Positions 13,228 to 28,400 of a DNA stretch of 64,000 bases are shown one piece after another; positions within the stretch are counted from its first letter, which is position 1; each line of letters opens with the position of its first letter. This stretch comes from Cristatella mucedo (Eukaryota > Bryozoa > Phylactolaemata > Cristatellidae): positions 147,501-211,500 of the forward strand of contig WPIO01000053.1 of assembly GCA_009760855.2 (NCBI GenBank), in the 5' to 3' direction. Position numbers and translations under genes: made by a program. The notes beneath the pieces were generated by a model that was not told where the DNA came from, made no database searches, and was given only the letters and a program-made list of their open reading frames with translations.

Positions 13228-16200
13228 TGCGCGTGAGTGTGCTGCGTGCGAGTTAGTGTGTGTGTGTAGTGTGCATGCATACGTGTGTGTGTGTGTGTGT
13301 GTGCGAGCGTCTGTGTGTATGTGTGTGTGTGTGTGTGTTTGGCTGCACACTCACTGTGTGTCGTTCTATATTTCAGACTCGTTGATGAGAGTGACGCTCT
13401 TCTGCTCAGCATCTTTGTCGAATCGCAGATTGCCAGTCACACGGTATGGCCTCAATATGGGGCATAATTCTACTTTCGGCCTTCTGATTGCCCAGCACAC
13501 ACTGCACTCAGTGACTTGCCGCTGCCCTGCTATTCGGTCGCCCCTTGAAGCTGAAACCCACCAAAAACAGCCAGTTGTCTTCGCGGCGACGCTGTCTAGT
13601 CGCATGATGAACATGCCCACCATTTTCCAAGACTCTGCTTACTAGTCTAAAGTCTGGCTGGCCAGTAGCCGATTTACACACTCTCTTGTGAGACAGACGT
13701 CGGTCATAGGTTTCAAGTCAGTGTATGCAGAATGGCGAATCTGCGTATCTTTGCGCATGTGTCAGCACGAGCTTGCAGTTATGAGCGCCAAGATAGCATA
13801 GTCCCGGTGGTTTTTTGCACTTTTCGTTGCTTGTTGTATTATAATTTGGCAAAACTCTAGCTGCTATGCTAACGGCACGTGTATTTGCTCGTGTATTGGG
13901 TATCTGCATATAAAAGCAAGCGTTTCTTTAAAAAATTATCGTTAATGCTCGAGCTCTGACATTTCTTTCAAATCCTTTGTAAGAAAATGTCACTGGAGTA
14001 TCGATCTATAGCCACAACCAATCTGTACAGAAAATGGTCTTAACACTAGGCCCATAGCCAAGAACCTTTTAAGGAGGTGATAAACTTTGACTTTGAATGG
14101 GTCTGACAGGAAGTCGTCGGCAGTACATTTGCGCCGTTATCACTCTCTTAGTAGCTTAGGAAGCCGAAAGAAGAGCCTTTCTTCCTAAAGTTTTTAACTT
14201 ACCTAAACTAACCCAATAGTTGGGTGTCAAAGTTTTTTTATAAATATAGTTAATAATGCCACGATAAAAAAATAATGGTTACTATTAGCTGGCAGTGCCC
14301 CTGACCTTTTCGTGCCAATAGACTTTTCATTATCTGTCAATCATCAATTAGAAGCAGTGTTTTGAAGACATGCGAGTGTCTGTTACAGCTTATTTATTAG
14401 TGTTGTTTTTTTGAGTAAATATTTAGGAATTCCTTAGCCAAAGAACTCCAGAATTGCAGCACTTCTCCCTCAAGGGACCGACTAGGAATGATGCTCTCAT
14501 AAGGATGTCTCTTGTAGAGCCTCCTTGCCCCCATATATGCCTCGTAACCTCACTCTGGGTTCAGAGCCTCACTATGGGTTCAGAGCCCTACTTTGCCACA
14601 TACGTGCATGCCGCCCGACGAATGGCTCTTCAGCTCACTCAAAAAAGTTTGGCATGCCCGAGTTTTGCTGAGCTCGATGCTTCGCCGAAGATGGGGGGGG
14701 GTGTAGAAGTTTTTTTTTATACTTCGGTGCTCCCACGCACTTGGTCGTGTAGCCCTGCCTAAAAAAGAAAGTGCATTGCCTCCTCGAATGGAAACAAATC
14801 GAAAGTTGCCACATGTGCACCACTCTTAGCAGAGCGAGCACCAGTGTGGGCACACACCTAAAATGTGGTGGGCCTGACGCTGCGGTTCACAGCAAGGCTT
14901 CTCTGCAAGCTCATGTAGACAAGCCCAAACTTCATTATTTGAGGGCCGACAACTTTGCTCCTCGCGGCCTTCATCAGCTTAAGGCGGTTGCTTTTCACGA
15001 CCTCGGTCCCGATGTCGTAGGTTCGAATCTTACGGTGGGCGATTCTTAATCGCCACTGCAACCGGCGGTGATAGCCGTAAAGGCTCTTCTGTCGCTATAC
15101 AAAAGAGGCTGCTAAATCAGCTAGTATTTATTTATTTATTGACATGACTTAAATAAATAAAAATAGAACCCTAAGAGAGTTTTATAATGTACTTAATAAT
15201 GTACTTAGTAAGCTTAATCTCTATACAGATGCTTCACATATGTCGAAGGGCTCGAGCCCATGATCTCTGTGCGTACAGTGTATAGAGAAGGCATTTAGTC
15301 CCCTTTGGGTGCTATAGATGAGTTCTTTTTACTACTACCACATGCCTTCAGATAAAAAGAGGTGCATGTTACCTGCTTCTGAAATGGCCTATCATTATTA
15401 TGACTATTGTTATCATCATTATTGCGTGCATTATAAAGTGCACTTGCTAACTAACTCTTGTGGGCTGTCCGTTTTTCTTAGGTGAGCATAATTTGATTAG
15501 CTGGCTTTCTGTATTGGGAATGTGCACACACGCTTGTGAATTGTAGACCTTTGAATTGTGAATTGAATTGATTTGAACCGTGAATTGTAGACCTGTAGAC
15601 CTGTAGTCTTTCCTGGCTACATTTGTACATGCTGCTGCTGCAAAGTGCTTCCACTGTGTGGTTAGTTTGGTGATATCATGCTGGCCATGCTGGCCAGTAG
15701 ATGTAAGTTGGGCAGTTCATTGTCGAAGCTTTGTGGACAGCTTGCCATTAGCACGTGGCTTTCAGCACAGCTTTCCACTAGCACTTGTTGTGTCGTGCTA
15801 TCATCTGATGATGATCTCTTTTACAGGCAGCTTCTGCATTGCTGTTAAGCCAGCTTATCCATAATGGAGTTCCACTAGCTTTGTCTGCAGACGAGATGAT
15901 TTCTGCTGCTCTGTCGGTTTTTACTGATCTAACGCAGGTGAGGGTGTGGCAGGCTGCAGGTCGATTGGAGACGAGCGAGCCGAGTGTGGTGTAGCGTTGT
16001 CGATTTCATGGGCAGCTGGTTAGTGCTGAAAATCGGATCGTCTGAAATAATAATACCTAAAAGGTTCTTTGTCTAGCCATTTAAGATAACAGAATTTATA
16101 TACACACGCTTTACCACTATAATGATAATAATAGTAATAATAATGCACTTGATACAGCGCCTCCAGAGAAATCAATCTCTTTCTAGGCGCTTTACATTTG

Positions 16201-19200
16201 CTGCAAGGGAACCGCGATTGAATGGTGAGTAATGATAAGCAGCATGAAAAACATGGTAAGGGGTGACATGCACAGGGTCAGCATGCAAGTGTGGTTAGTG
16301 GCAGCATGAACAGTGTCAGCACACATAAGCACGTCAAGGGCGAATCACAGGGACCCACTAAATGCTGTCCTAAATAGGTGTGTTTTTAAGTTCTTTTAAA
16401 TGTGGTCAAGTCAGGAGATGTTGTGATGCAAGCAGGGAGTGAGTTCCAGGCCTTGGGAGCATACGAACTAAATATTTAAGGTTTGTTCGTGGTATTGGTA
16501 AACTGTTGGATTCCGAAAATCGGGTGGTACTATGCTTGGCCTGGTGGGGGAGTAGATCTAAGAGATAGGCTGGAGCCAAAAAATGAAGTGACCTAAAAGT
16601 AAGAGACAAACCCTTGAAGTTGATCCGTTGCTTTACTGGTAGCCAGTGCAAGTTGGCAAGAAGTGGTGTGATGTGGCAACTGCAATGCTCACGACAGACA
16701 AGCCTAGCTTCGGAGTTTTGCACCAGCTGTAGTCACCTGATTGCACATCCTGATACGCCAGCAAGCAGGGAGTTACAGAAGTCAAGACGTCACAGTCAAG
16801 TCAGAAGTCAAGGTTGTCACAAATGCATGGACCAACTTAGACGTGGTATCCTTATCTAGACAAGCCCGAATGTTAACAATTTTATTTATCTGAAAGTAGG
16901 CAGATTTGATTGTGGAGCTGATGTGGTCGTCTAACGAGAGGTCGCTTTGGAACATGCCACCTAGATTTGGAGCTGATTCAACAGGAGATATGCTGGCAGA
17001 GCCAACTTTGAGCATCAGCCTTTCCAATTTCTGAATCACACTGGGTTTGCCCATAACTAATAAGTTGAGTTTTTAAGAAAATTTGCTGCCATCCATGTGC
17101 GGATGTCATTAATACATGCAGCAAGTGAGTTGAGATAATTCGAGGTGCTCCAAGGCTAGAAGGAACCAAAGCAAAGGTACAACTGAGTGTCATCCGCATA
17201 GAAAGCCGAGATTGTCCTTGGCAGTCATATCAGCTTGAGGTGTGTGCAAGAGAATCAATATACAAAATTTAGTGAGATGCACGATATCAAACATCCAAAA
17301 GCAAAGAAGTAGTGCATGCTTAGGTTAGCATGGTCTTAGCCACAAGGCCTGCCACGGCTTAGCTCCTTTATACATAGCTGAACTGCTTCGTCAGTCTTAG
17401 CATCCTTGAGCTCTTCGCTTCTCGATGGACAGTATATTAGCTGCTCTATTCTTTCAATCCTATGGCTGTTAGTGTACTCTCCTGCTGCCAAAGCTTGCAT
17501 TCCCTTTCTAGCTTTCTTCTGCTGCTACTTCCGCGATACTCACTTCCTTGGCTGCTCCTTAACTCTGGTATGCTAAGGAGACCGCCAGAAAGGTGTTCAG
17601 TAAGCTTAGGAAATGCTCGGTAATTTGTTGTTACTGCCTAATCAATGTAAACGTGCACGAAAGGGCGTCTGTGGGGCGGGCTCGTGTCAGCCGAAAATTT
17701 CTCACACTACGTTAGCAATTTGCTATTGCTTGTGTCGTGCTGATATGGCCCGTACGTTCTTAGAAGGGCCTGCCAAGCGGTAGGGCGGCCATTTGGAGCT
17801 CTTTCTTTATAATAATAATTATAATGTACTTGATAAAGTGCCCTCAGAGAACTTAATCTCTTTCTAGGCACTTTACATTTGCTGTAAAGGGAAATGCAAT
17901 TGAACGGTACTTTCTGTTGTTGTAGATAGATCTGTTTGACTTCCGTGTGTCCACCAAAAGCCACTTTAGATTCGCTTGCGCTATTGAAAACTCCAGCTTG
18001 TGTCAAACTAATTGTGAGGCTGCCACAGTGGCCTCAGGGCCCTGCGAGTTTCAAATCGGGTAGATCAAACCTTGCGGTAATGGGCAGTAATCATCCATAC
18101 TTCATAAAGTAGCCATCTGCAACATGTAATCCAAGCTTCAGTACACACATTTATTATGCATCTCTACCCCCCCCCCACCGCGGCTTTGGAGGGAGACTAA
18201 CGGCTCTACAAGAATTACAAAGTATAGCTGAGCTGAGGGCACGTGCTGGAGCAACCAGAAACTGGTTGGCTGAATGTACTGAATGTAAACATTCAGTTTG
18301 TATTGGACATTGGACTTGCTCCGCTGCATGCCCACAGGTCAAGGTGCTGTTAGCACCCTTCAGAGGAGATTAAAGAGTAAGCTTTCTTGCAACTCCTCCA
18401 TATGATTCTAGAAACCTTTGTTAATCACCCCCCCCCCCAGACCTTCTGGAACTTTCTGGCTAATGAAAGGGAATAGTACAAAATGCCTTCTTATATGCAT
18501 TCTTATAGGCCTGGGGTCCCGGCCCCCTCACAGAAAAGTCAGTGAAGCTTGACATCAAAGGTGCACCGACCGGCAGACCTCGTAAGCCCCTCCACAGAAA
18601 AGTGGTTTAGTTTCATTAAAAAATAAGAAATTCTAGCCTCGTCTGGATGCAGCGCAACCAAGCCAGGTGCTCTTCAGATCCTCTAATAAAAGAATGGTCA
18701 TACGTCATTTTGGAAGCATCTGAATCGTTGCTGCGCCTGCTGCCCATCTTCTTGGAAGCCCGTTAGCCTGACTTGCAGACTTCCGGGCTTTCGAGCTTCC
18801 ACGATGGGGTGTGGGTCAAAGGTCATGGGGGTTTTCAACAGGGGGCTTGAGCGGCTGTAGCAGCCTGGCCAGCCACCACTTGGGCGAGTCACATGATGAG
18901 TCTGAGCATGCCCAACTCTGTAACCAGTTTTGCCTGCCCTTGCTTTGTTTCCCAGGTGACTGCCACGTCTTTGCTCAATGCTAGCAAGCCGTATAGTGTT
19001 GATCCCCTACTCATTCACTGTATTGACTGGGAGGCCACTGAAAGAGCAGCACCAATCGTAACCATTTTACATCAGTTGGGACTTTCTACTCTGCTCTTCT
19101 GCTATATTTCTCTTGTAATGGCCACGATGGCCTCCTTACTGCCACCAATGCTTCATGCCACAGAGATGGGTCTGTGTAAAAACTCTCCAGGATTTGTTAC

Positions 19201-22200
19201 ATCTAGTATACTGGTTACTCATAGCCACCTTGTCGATAGTCAATCCTTTCTATGTGTGATGCGTAGGTTATTGCCTTGAGATACATGTGCACTGGCATAA
19301 GCTTGTCAAGTCATGGTAAGTTAGCGACAAAGATCATGACGACGTCGGCCATCCATTTGAACGATTAGCTGGCGAGATCGTGGATCGTGAGCTTTTCGTG
19401 CTAGTGCCTATCAATTATCTTCGTGCTTTTTGGGATGGTTTGACAGAGTAAGTTGTAGATTATTGTAAGCTTGCTTTTTACTTTTTTCAGGTCTGCGTTC
19501 GAGTGCCATTTGACTATGGCGTTTTGGATGGGACAATCCTTCTGCTAAACGTTATGCTGGCCCAGGTACTGGGCTAGCTTGCACTTGTCATGCGAAGTGT
19601 AAAGCTGCTCTTTTGATGATGTATGCACATCGCTAATCTAGTGCCTTGATTAGCTTTATGTATATTTATTGCAAAGCGATCGCTTGAAATTTGTTCTTGC
19701 TACCGAGGCTACATGTGATTATACCGCTTGAGTTTAGGAAGCCCGCCATTCAGGCATTCGGGCTTGTGGATTTCGGAGCTTACGTGCACCTTCAGATCTC
19801 TTACCCCGATTCCAATCCCTGTTGCTAGCACCTCCTTCGGTCCAGTGAGTGAGGCAGATGGCTGACAAGCAAGCCTTGCTGTCATCGTTAGTAAGTACTT
19901 CATATGAATCTAGTGTCGACGGATATGCACACTTATTCGTCCGTTACATCTAACCACAATCTCTCCATCGACCTTGACGGCAGCTTGCTCTTGCAGGGCG
20001 AAAGTACGATACCAATGGCAAAGATTTTTCTGGAGAGTGGAATGTGGACCACCTTGTTGCATCGCCTGGCTCAGTCTGTTGGTGTCGACAACTCGAGAGT
20101 CGCAGTGATGGACATGGAAATCGCCAGCAGCTTGGAAGGCAACATGGCGGCATTGCCACAGCCGGACTGGAGTCTGATCTCACGGCAAGGACTGTGCACT
20201 GCCCTTCGCCTTGCAGTTAGTATGTATACCAAGGTTCGTATTTGTAGAGGACCGTGCTCGTGTATTGTGTGTTTTTGTATTGCTTTGCGAGTATGTTGTA
20301 TTTTTAAATAAACAGCAGTTCACCCTTCAACATAACTTGCTGCTCCACACGCTACAGGAGCCACATCAGCTAATAGCAGCCTTGTCACGACCAGACGGCG
20401 TGACAAATCTAATGCTGTCTCATCTGCTGTTGCCCGGCTTTCTACGACTTCTGGATGAAACTCATAGCCAAAGGTAAGAATCTGGGTCTGGCTGCAGTGT
20501 GCAACTGACTTTGCCCGTGGAAGCTTTGAATGCTGTTTTGCTAAGCAGACCTGTCATTGTCGGCATGCTAGGTGGTCTGACAGTTTTTCAATGTCATCAT
20601 TATCTACCTGCTCACCGATAGTTTATTTTGTTTCCCCTTCATCGTCTAACGTTATCTCACCAAGCTATGAGGACTAAGCAGTAGTTAGTCTTGCCGTCAG
20701 CAGTAGAGGTGCACGGTCAACTCGTAGCATCAGAAACTGTATCCTGGCAGTGTGTACAAAAGGCGCTCTAAAAGCCTCCGCGGATGGCTTTGTAGCGATG
20801 TACAAGTCCTCCACTTGGCTTAGCTTTACCATGCTCAGTCTAACATTTACTTAGCCGACTGCGATTTAGCGCCCTAAGAGAACTCAGTCTCTCACTAGGC
20901 ACTTTACACTCTCTGCAAAGGAAGCACGATCGAATTGTTAGTGGTAGCATGTTCAATAAACAACAAGAATAACATGGTTAGGGGTGACATGCACAAGGTC
21001 AGCATGCAAGTATGGTTAGTGGCAGCATGCGCAGTGTCTGCGCGCATAAGCACATAAAGGACGAATCACAGGGACCCACTAAATACTGTCATAAATAGGT
21101 GCGTTTTTAGTTTCTTTTTAAATGTGGACTAGTCGAGAGATGTCGTGACGCAAGTTGGGAGTGAGTTTCAGGCTTTGGGAGCATGCGAACTAAAGGCACA
21201 GTCTCCAAATAATTTGAGATTCGGACAAGGTGTGGGTAAACAGTTAAATTCCGAAAAGCGTGTCGTACGTTGCTTAGCCTGGTGGGGGCCGTAGATCTGA
21301 TAGGTAGCCTGGAGCCAGAGAATGAAGGGAGCCGAAAGTGAGTGGCACAATTTGAAGTCAATCCTTTGTTTGACTGGGAGCCAGTGCAGGTCGGCAAGAA
21401 CGGCAAGAAGTGGTGAGATGTGGCAACTGCGACGCTCACCACAGACAAGCCTAGCTGCCAAGTTTTGCACCAGCTGTAAGCACCTGAGTGCACAGGCCGG
21501 TAGACCAGCAAGCCGTGAGTTATAGAAGTCTAGACGGGATGTCACAAATTCATTGATCAACTTAGATGTGTCACCCCTGTCTAAACAAGCCCAAATTGCA
21601 GCAATGTTGTGAAGCTGAAAGTAAGCAGACTTGGTCGTGGAGCTGATGCGGTCGTTAGCGAAAGATCACTTTGGAGCATGACACCTAGATTTTGTGCAGA
21701 AAATAATAATAATAACAAAACACTCGATAAAGCGCCTTCAGAGGACTCAAGTCTCTTTTTAGGCTCTTCACGTTTGCTGCAAAGGAAACACGATTGAATG
21801 GTCAGTAGTTGCATGCTCGATAAACAGAAAGAATAACATAGTTGGGGGTGTCATGCAGAGGGTCAGCATGGATGCATTGGCAAATTCAGATGTATTAACC
21901 TTGCCCTCATTGCAGGACTCAGACCTTGTAGGTGTGGCCGCAGGTAGCTGCCATTCTCTCGAGCAATGAATCGCTATGTAGCAGCAACGTAACCACGGTT
22001 ATCCTCACTTAATTCCACAAGAGGCAAGTAGGCTAATGTGCAGGAGTTTCTGTAAAGCACTCAGAGCATTTTAGCGTCTTTCAATGAGGGCATGGTAGCC
22101 AATACATGCGCAGGCATGAGGAGGTTGCAGCTGTGCCCCCCCCCCCCCCCAAGGTGTAATTGACCTGCAGGCGACAGTCCATCAGGATGCCATGTGTGCT

Positions 22201-25200
22201 TCTGCTGCCACTGCCTTACCACTGTATGCTGCCACTAACCACATTTGCATGCTGACCCTGCGCATGTCACCCCTAACCGTGCATTTAGTTCATATGCTCC
22301 CAAAGCCTGGAACTCCCTCCCGACCTGCGTCAAAACATCCCCTGACCTGACCACATTTAAAAGGAACCTAAAAACACACCTATTTAGGACAGCATTTAGT
22401 GGGTCCCTGTGATTCGTCTTTGATGTGCTTATGCGTGCTGACACTGTGCATGCTGCCACTAACCACATTTGCATGCTGACCCTGTGCATGTCACCCCTAA
22501 CCATATTATTCATTTCGTTTGTTTTTCAAGCATGATTTTACTTACCATTCAATTGCATTTCACTTTGCAGCAAATGTAAAGCGCCTAGAGAGAGATTAAG
22601 TTCTCTGAGGGTGCTTTATCAAGTGAATTATTATTATTATTATTATTATGTTATTCATGTTGTTTGTTTATCAAGCATGATATTACTCACCATTCAATTG
22701 CATTTCCTTTTGCAACAAATGTAAAGCGCCTAGAGAGAGATTGAGTTCTCTGAGGGTGCTTTATCGAGTGAGTTATTATTAATATTATTAAACTGCTTGA
22801 GCTTTTATAACTGTGCCATTTGGAATTGCTGCTTTTCTTTTTGCTGCTTTTCTTGCCTTTTTCAAGGTTTCACTTTTAATCTTTGCAGTAACCCCAAGGC
22901 AGCCTCGCATGAGAGGTTTGCACTCGAAGTCGTTTCCATGACGACCCAGCTATGTTGCTTCCCGTTTGCTGTGGATGCCAGCCGTGATGTCCTGGACTCT
23001 GTGTACAGGTATGGAGCCGTTGGAGGCTACGGCTGCAGCAGTCGCACGGAGAGCTGCCGCAGCACGATTTAGCCGAGCCTGCTTCTAGCTTCTAGTTTTC
23101 CTTACTCCTGCGGCCGTGCATGGTTACGCCTCGTGTTGCTATTTGCGTTGGTCTAGTGCGTTCCGAGTCGGAAGACACCTGTACAGGCTGTTGGAGACGT
23201 GTGCTAGTGGCCTCTTATCAGCAGACGTCGGGGACGATGACAGCAAATCTGGCGATGCACTAACTCTGCCACTGGCATTGACGTGTCGCCTGGTGCTAGC
23301 CGACGGCCATTTTGTCACGCAGTTCGCTTCGCTAGCTAAGCGAACAGAGGTATGTGCTTCCCGATGTCTGTTCCTATGTTCCATGTCGAAGGCGGTGTCA
23401 ACGCAGGTGGGCAGCAGCTCTGCCTGCATCAGGTGTAGTGACAGCAGATCTCTCCATCACTACATCGCTCCATCTTTCCTTCTTTCCTCTCTTTCTCTCT
23501 GTGTGTGTCTCTCACTCTTTCTCTATCTCTCTGTCGCCTATCTCTTTCTGTCCTCTCTCTTGCTCTAAATTAATAAATCCTAGCTGATTAAACATCCTCT
23601 TCTGTAAAGTGACAGGAGAGCCTTCACAGCTATCACCACTGCTTGCAGTGGAGATAAAGGATTGCTCACCGCGGGAATGAGCCCACGACCTCTTGACCGA
23701 GGTCGTGAAAGCAATCGCCCTATCTAGTGTGCGATCACGACTCACCCTCTGTCTGTCTGTCTCTTCAGGTTCTCTAAGCTTGCACTCAGTGGCTCTGCTC
23801 TCTGCCTCCTGCTTCACCTCTCATTCTGCTATGTATGCTATGTTCTGGTGGTGCCACGGCCTTTACTTGCACAGCAGCAGTGCATTCCATGGCTGCATTC
23901 CTGGGTCTTAGCCCGCAGTAAATTACTCGCAGAACTTTACGACCTTGTGCATTCAAGTCTTTCAAGTGATGGCACTTCCGGTCAAGCCTCCGGTCAACGG
24001 CCTCCAGTGAATTCCAGAAATTGCCAGACTGAGAGACTATGAGTGAACCCACGCATGCTGCATAATATTGGTTTCCGAGTAATCCATACTGAAACTTACT
24101 ATTGTTATTTTATTAAAATTATTCCCTTATGTCACACACAAAGTTCTCAGTGCTAATGGGGCAAATTGGTGGTGGGTGGCCTTTGGTTGCAGAATCGCGT
24201 GCGCCAGCTGTCTGATGCATGCTCTCTCACGAGCGACTGACTCAACGTCCTGTCCTTGCACTCCTGCAGGTCGTGACGTTCCTGCAGAGCTGCCTCGGCA
24301 GCGCACAGCCAGTCTCGGTCGTCTGCGACACGCTGTCCATCTGTGGGCACCTGCTCAGAATGGGCGCCGAGCATCTAGACGTCGTGCGGCACGTGTTTCA
24401 GGGAGCCGACGGTACGCTGAGCGTGCCACTGCCACCGCCACGCGACCGTGCCACCGTCGCGATCCAAGCATTTGCGTGCACGGTCGCTGCATTCCTGAGA
24501 GCGACTACCGTGACGAGCAGTGTATCCCTGGGGTGCATCCATGCCGCTCAATTAGAAAAACTCATTCATCGTGACGTCAATGTCGTCACACCTGTGTCTG
24601 AGCTAATGTGCTTATGCATGCTGGCACTGTGCATGCTGCCACTAACTATATTTCCATGCTGACCCTGTGCATGTCACTTCTAACCGTGTCATACTTGTTG
24701 ACATTGAGCACGCTACCACTAACCATTAGATCATGCTTCCTTTACAGCATATGTAAAATGCCTATACAGAGATTTGAGTTTCTCTGAGGGTGCTTCACAA
24801 ATGTATTTTACTATCTTTATTATTATTGTTATCATTAAATGGCGTTGCTCGGTGTGCGACCTCTATCGGTTAAGGAGTTGCAAGGCACGCAAGACTTGCC
24901 AGTGGATGCGTAGCAGCAGGAAAAGGACAGCATTCACGGTGGTTCAGTGCCCCGCTGGTGACAGCGTGACTGCCGAGATGGCTGCCGCATGGTCTTACCA
25001 CTGCGCTCTGCTGCAGCTCTCGTGGTTGCTTGCCGAGATTGCTTAGGGTAGTGCTTCGGTGACATCACACGATGCTCTTTGTGGCATCATGTGAAGGCTA
25101 GGCTGGACTAACCGCTGCAGGGCGCTACGGTCTGCTGAACTCCATGCTCGCTCACGGCAGCGCCGCTGTGAGGTCACGTGCGTGCAGCTTGCTGGGTAAT

Positions 25201-25435
25201 GCACTAAAGCACTCTGACGCCTTCTACGCCGTGCTGCTGCAGAGGTGAGTTGTCATGCTTGTTCAAGTGCCTCTCATGGTCGCACGTGCACTTCAAGCAT
25301 CGTAGCACTCGTCTCGTCTTTCCGTGCATCCCTGTCTCGTCTCTCATGCAGATATTACTTAGTGGCTTTGCTGCTGCTGCTTGGCATCTATCTGACACGT
25401 CCTTCTGTCTGTGCCTGCCTGTATCTCCCTCCTTT

Positions 25436-25479
<44 letters not shown>

Positions 25480-28400
25480 CCCCTCTTTATCTCTCTCTCC
25501 TCTCCCTCTCTCCCGTCCTCTCACTCTCTCTCCCTCTCCATGTCTATATCTCTCCCTCCTTTTTTTCCTTTCTTCTGTCTGTCCTCCATGATGTTGAGTC
25601 AACTTTTGAATCTGAGAGGTAGATGCAACGTTAGTTTGACCCATGCTGGAGTTTTTTAACCCCGTGTCGTATGGTTTTCGCCGATTCGATCCGGCTGCTG
25701 ACCTGGCTGCTGGCGGCAATATGTCAGTTAATCGGTCGAAGCTCAGCTCATGGAAGCCTCGATCTACTTTCGATATCTAGGCTAGCGGTACTGTTGCCCT
25801 ATTTTTTGGGAGTTTGCTAAATGCTTTTGTATCTTGGCTCCGACAAGACTGCAGTTTAGCTATCCTCCCTTTCCGAGGTAAACAGTCTGGGTTCGTCCGT
25901 TGCATGTGGCTACCATTTCTCTCCTACTGTTAGATCATAGTAGAAGAGGCTCGTTGTGAGCGAGGCTCAGCGATCACTTCCCCGATCGGTCTGAGTGTAG
26001 GTTCGAGACTGGTTCGGCCTTCGAGGTTAAGTTTAAACCTCTCATGTCAGTGTGAAGGTGAACGGATGGGGGTGTAGCTAATCAACCAAGAAGTACCTGG
26101 ATGTAAATTTAAATAAGTATAATTCGTTTGTATAAAATCCTTAGAGAACTTAATCTTTATTCAGGCGCTCCTTATATGCCACGGGGCTCGACCCCGCGAT
26201 CTCGGCATACCTTGGTCTGGGCGAGTACCTTAACCACTGGGCCAAACCAATGCTGGATTCCTGCAGTGCAAAAGCTTGAGAGCACTCATCGGTCGATGCT
26301 ACTGATGAGCATTAGCTTGCTAAAGTTACATCCTTCTTATATTGGGAACGGTTCATATGCAAGCCTGATTGTCCAACACCTACTGAAATGTCTTTGCTCT
26401 CAGCCCGACGGCAGGTAAATTCTGCATTGCCAAACAACTACTGTATTTACTACTATTGCTAAAAGGTCACACATGCATTATGCTATGCAATGGAGTCAAG
26501 CAAGGCTCTTGTAGATCGTTTGTGTGGTAGTTATTCCTATCTGCTGAGATCGTTGTAAGTCTAGCATCTGATGCCGTCTCTGGTCGCCAAGCACGAAGCA
26601 GATGTAATGGCTTCTGCGTATCGCCCAATCGCAATCAAAAGCAAGCAGCTGCCTTCGGGCAGTGTGGCACCATATCTTGCTCGGGCCGTTTCGTGTGTTG
26701 CTAGTTCGTTTGCTTGATGCCGCTTTCACGTTACTAATCAGCAGGTGGGCGTTCCTTTCGGCAGATGTGAAATGCCTCGAAACAGATTTAGTTGTCTTGG
26801 GATGTACTGTAACAAATGCTTCATTTTTTGTTATAATATTGAGCTAACTGACAAGAGATACAGTTCAACTGTACAGCTATTGGCCAGTTGGGTAGAAAAT
26901 ACATTAAATTGTGTCATGTTCTTTACACTTAGGCTACATATGACCATGTTCAAGGTCAGCCATAGACTTGTAACAGTTGCACAAAGCTTGGTACCCTGCT
27001 TGTTAGGTCATGCCTGAAACCTTTGTAAGGATGTGCTCTGAATGTTATGTGGCTTAACTCACTGCTGATTTAAATTTGCCTCTGATTTTGGCAGTTGTTC
27101 AACTACCGATGGCACTGGTATTTTTTTAAATAGCTTCTATGCATTCTGTCTGACTGTAACTCCACTGAGCCGTCTAAGGTCTAAGTAAGCCCATGTGGCT
27201 TTCGGTGTGCATACGGTAGCCACATAGCATATAACTTTAGGGTGTTTGATTTGATTATAAATATAAAAATACTAGCTGATTTAACAGCCTCTTTGGTATA
27301 GACAGAAGTGCCTTTTCGGCTATCACCATTGCTTGCAGTGGCGATAAAGGATCGCCCACCACAGGATTCGAACCCACGACCTTGGTGCCAAGGTCGTGAA
27401 AAGCAACCGCCTTACCTAGTGAGCCATTACGGCTCAACGAATAAAGCTTGTAGTTCAACTGTATTTTGCTACATCGCTGTTCATGCACACATGACCAGTG
27501 CATTTTAACGCTGCCGATACTGGAAGTCACTTGCAGTTTATGCTTTGAAAAGATTACAGTTCATTTAAAATAGTCATGGTCCTCTGCATTTGGGTCAGTT
27601 TTCAACTTGCTTTATCTGTGGAGAAGTCGTTCAATGTTGGTCGCAAACGACTTGTGAGCTGCAGTCACGGTCCAGCAGGGCCTTGCTTGCACTGGGCTTT
27701 TGCCATCACTTCCAAGGCTAGCGGCCACTCACCTTTCACTTTCAGCCACTGCAAGGACACGATTATCAAGCCACTGCTGTCGTGTCTGCAAGACTCCGAC
27801 TTCCATGTTAGAAAGGTACTCGCTCGCTGCGCCTGTTTGCTGATGCCGCTAGCTGTGTCAATCGAGCGTCGCTGATTCACGTGCAGGGCGTCCATTGAGC
27901 CAATTTAATGGGCAGCACGACTTGCTCATGCTGATGCGGTCACCCAAGGAGCAAGGCCTGGCCTCTCCTTGGGTGACCTGGCCTCTCGTACCTCGAGTGC
28001 TGCCTCACTTGCCGGCCGCGTAGCTTTGATGGACCCGCTAGTGGCTATGCTGCCCCGGGACTGGCATGGCTATCGGCGCCGTGTACGGCACGAGTCGTCT
28101 CATGCAGAATTCTTGCTGCAGCCTGCGCAACGCCACCTACATGCTGCCGACAGTTGGCGTCAGCGTATCATTGAGATAGAATTCATCAGTAACTGGTGCA
28201 TAATAGATGTTGTACAACATGCATATGAAATGTCTTGCAAAGATACAATGCAATTAGGTAGGATATTTGCTCTTCACGGTTAGTTGCCTCCCATAGATGC
28301 CAAGCATAGTGTCTAACAACCTGTTTTGTCTGTGACACACCCTTATTCCCTTCCCGCATTTGCAGCACCTGCTTCCGGTGGGCCGTAGGCTGTAGCATCG

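Noticed and set aside
13086-13645. Long ORFs on both strands over the TG tract
   Set aside because: They are Cys/Val or His/Thr dipeptide readings of the microsatellite; only the exon at 13377-13443 is supported.
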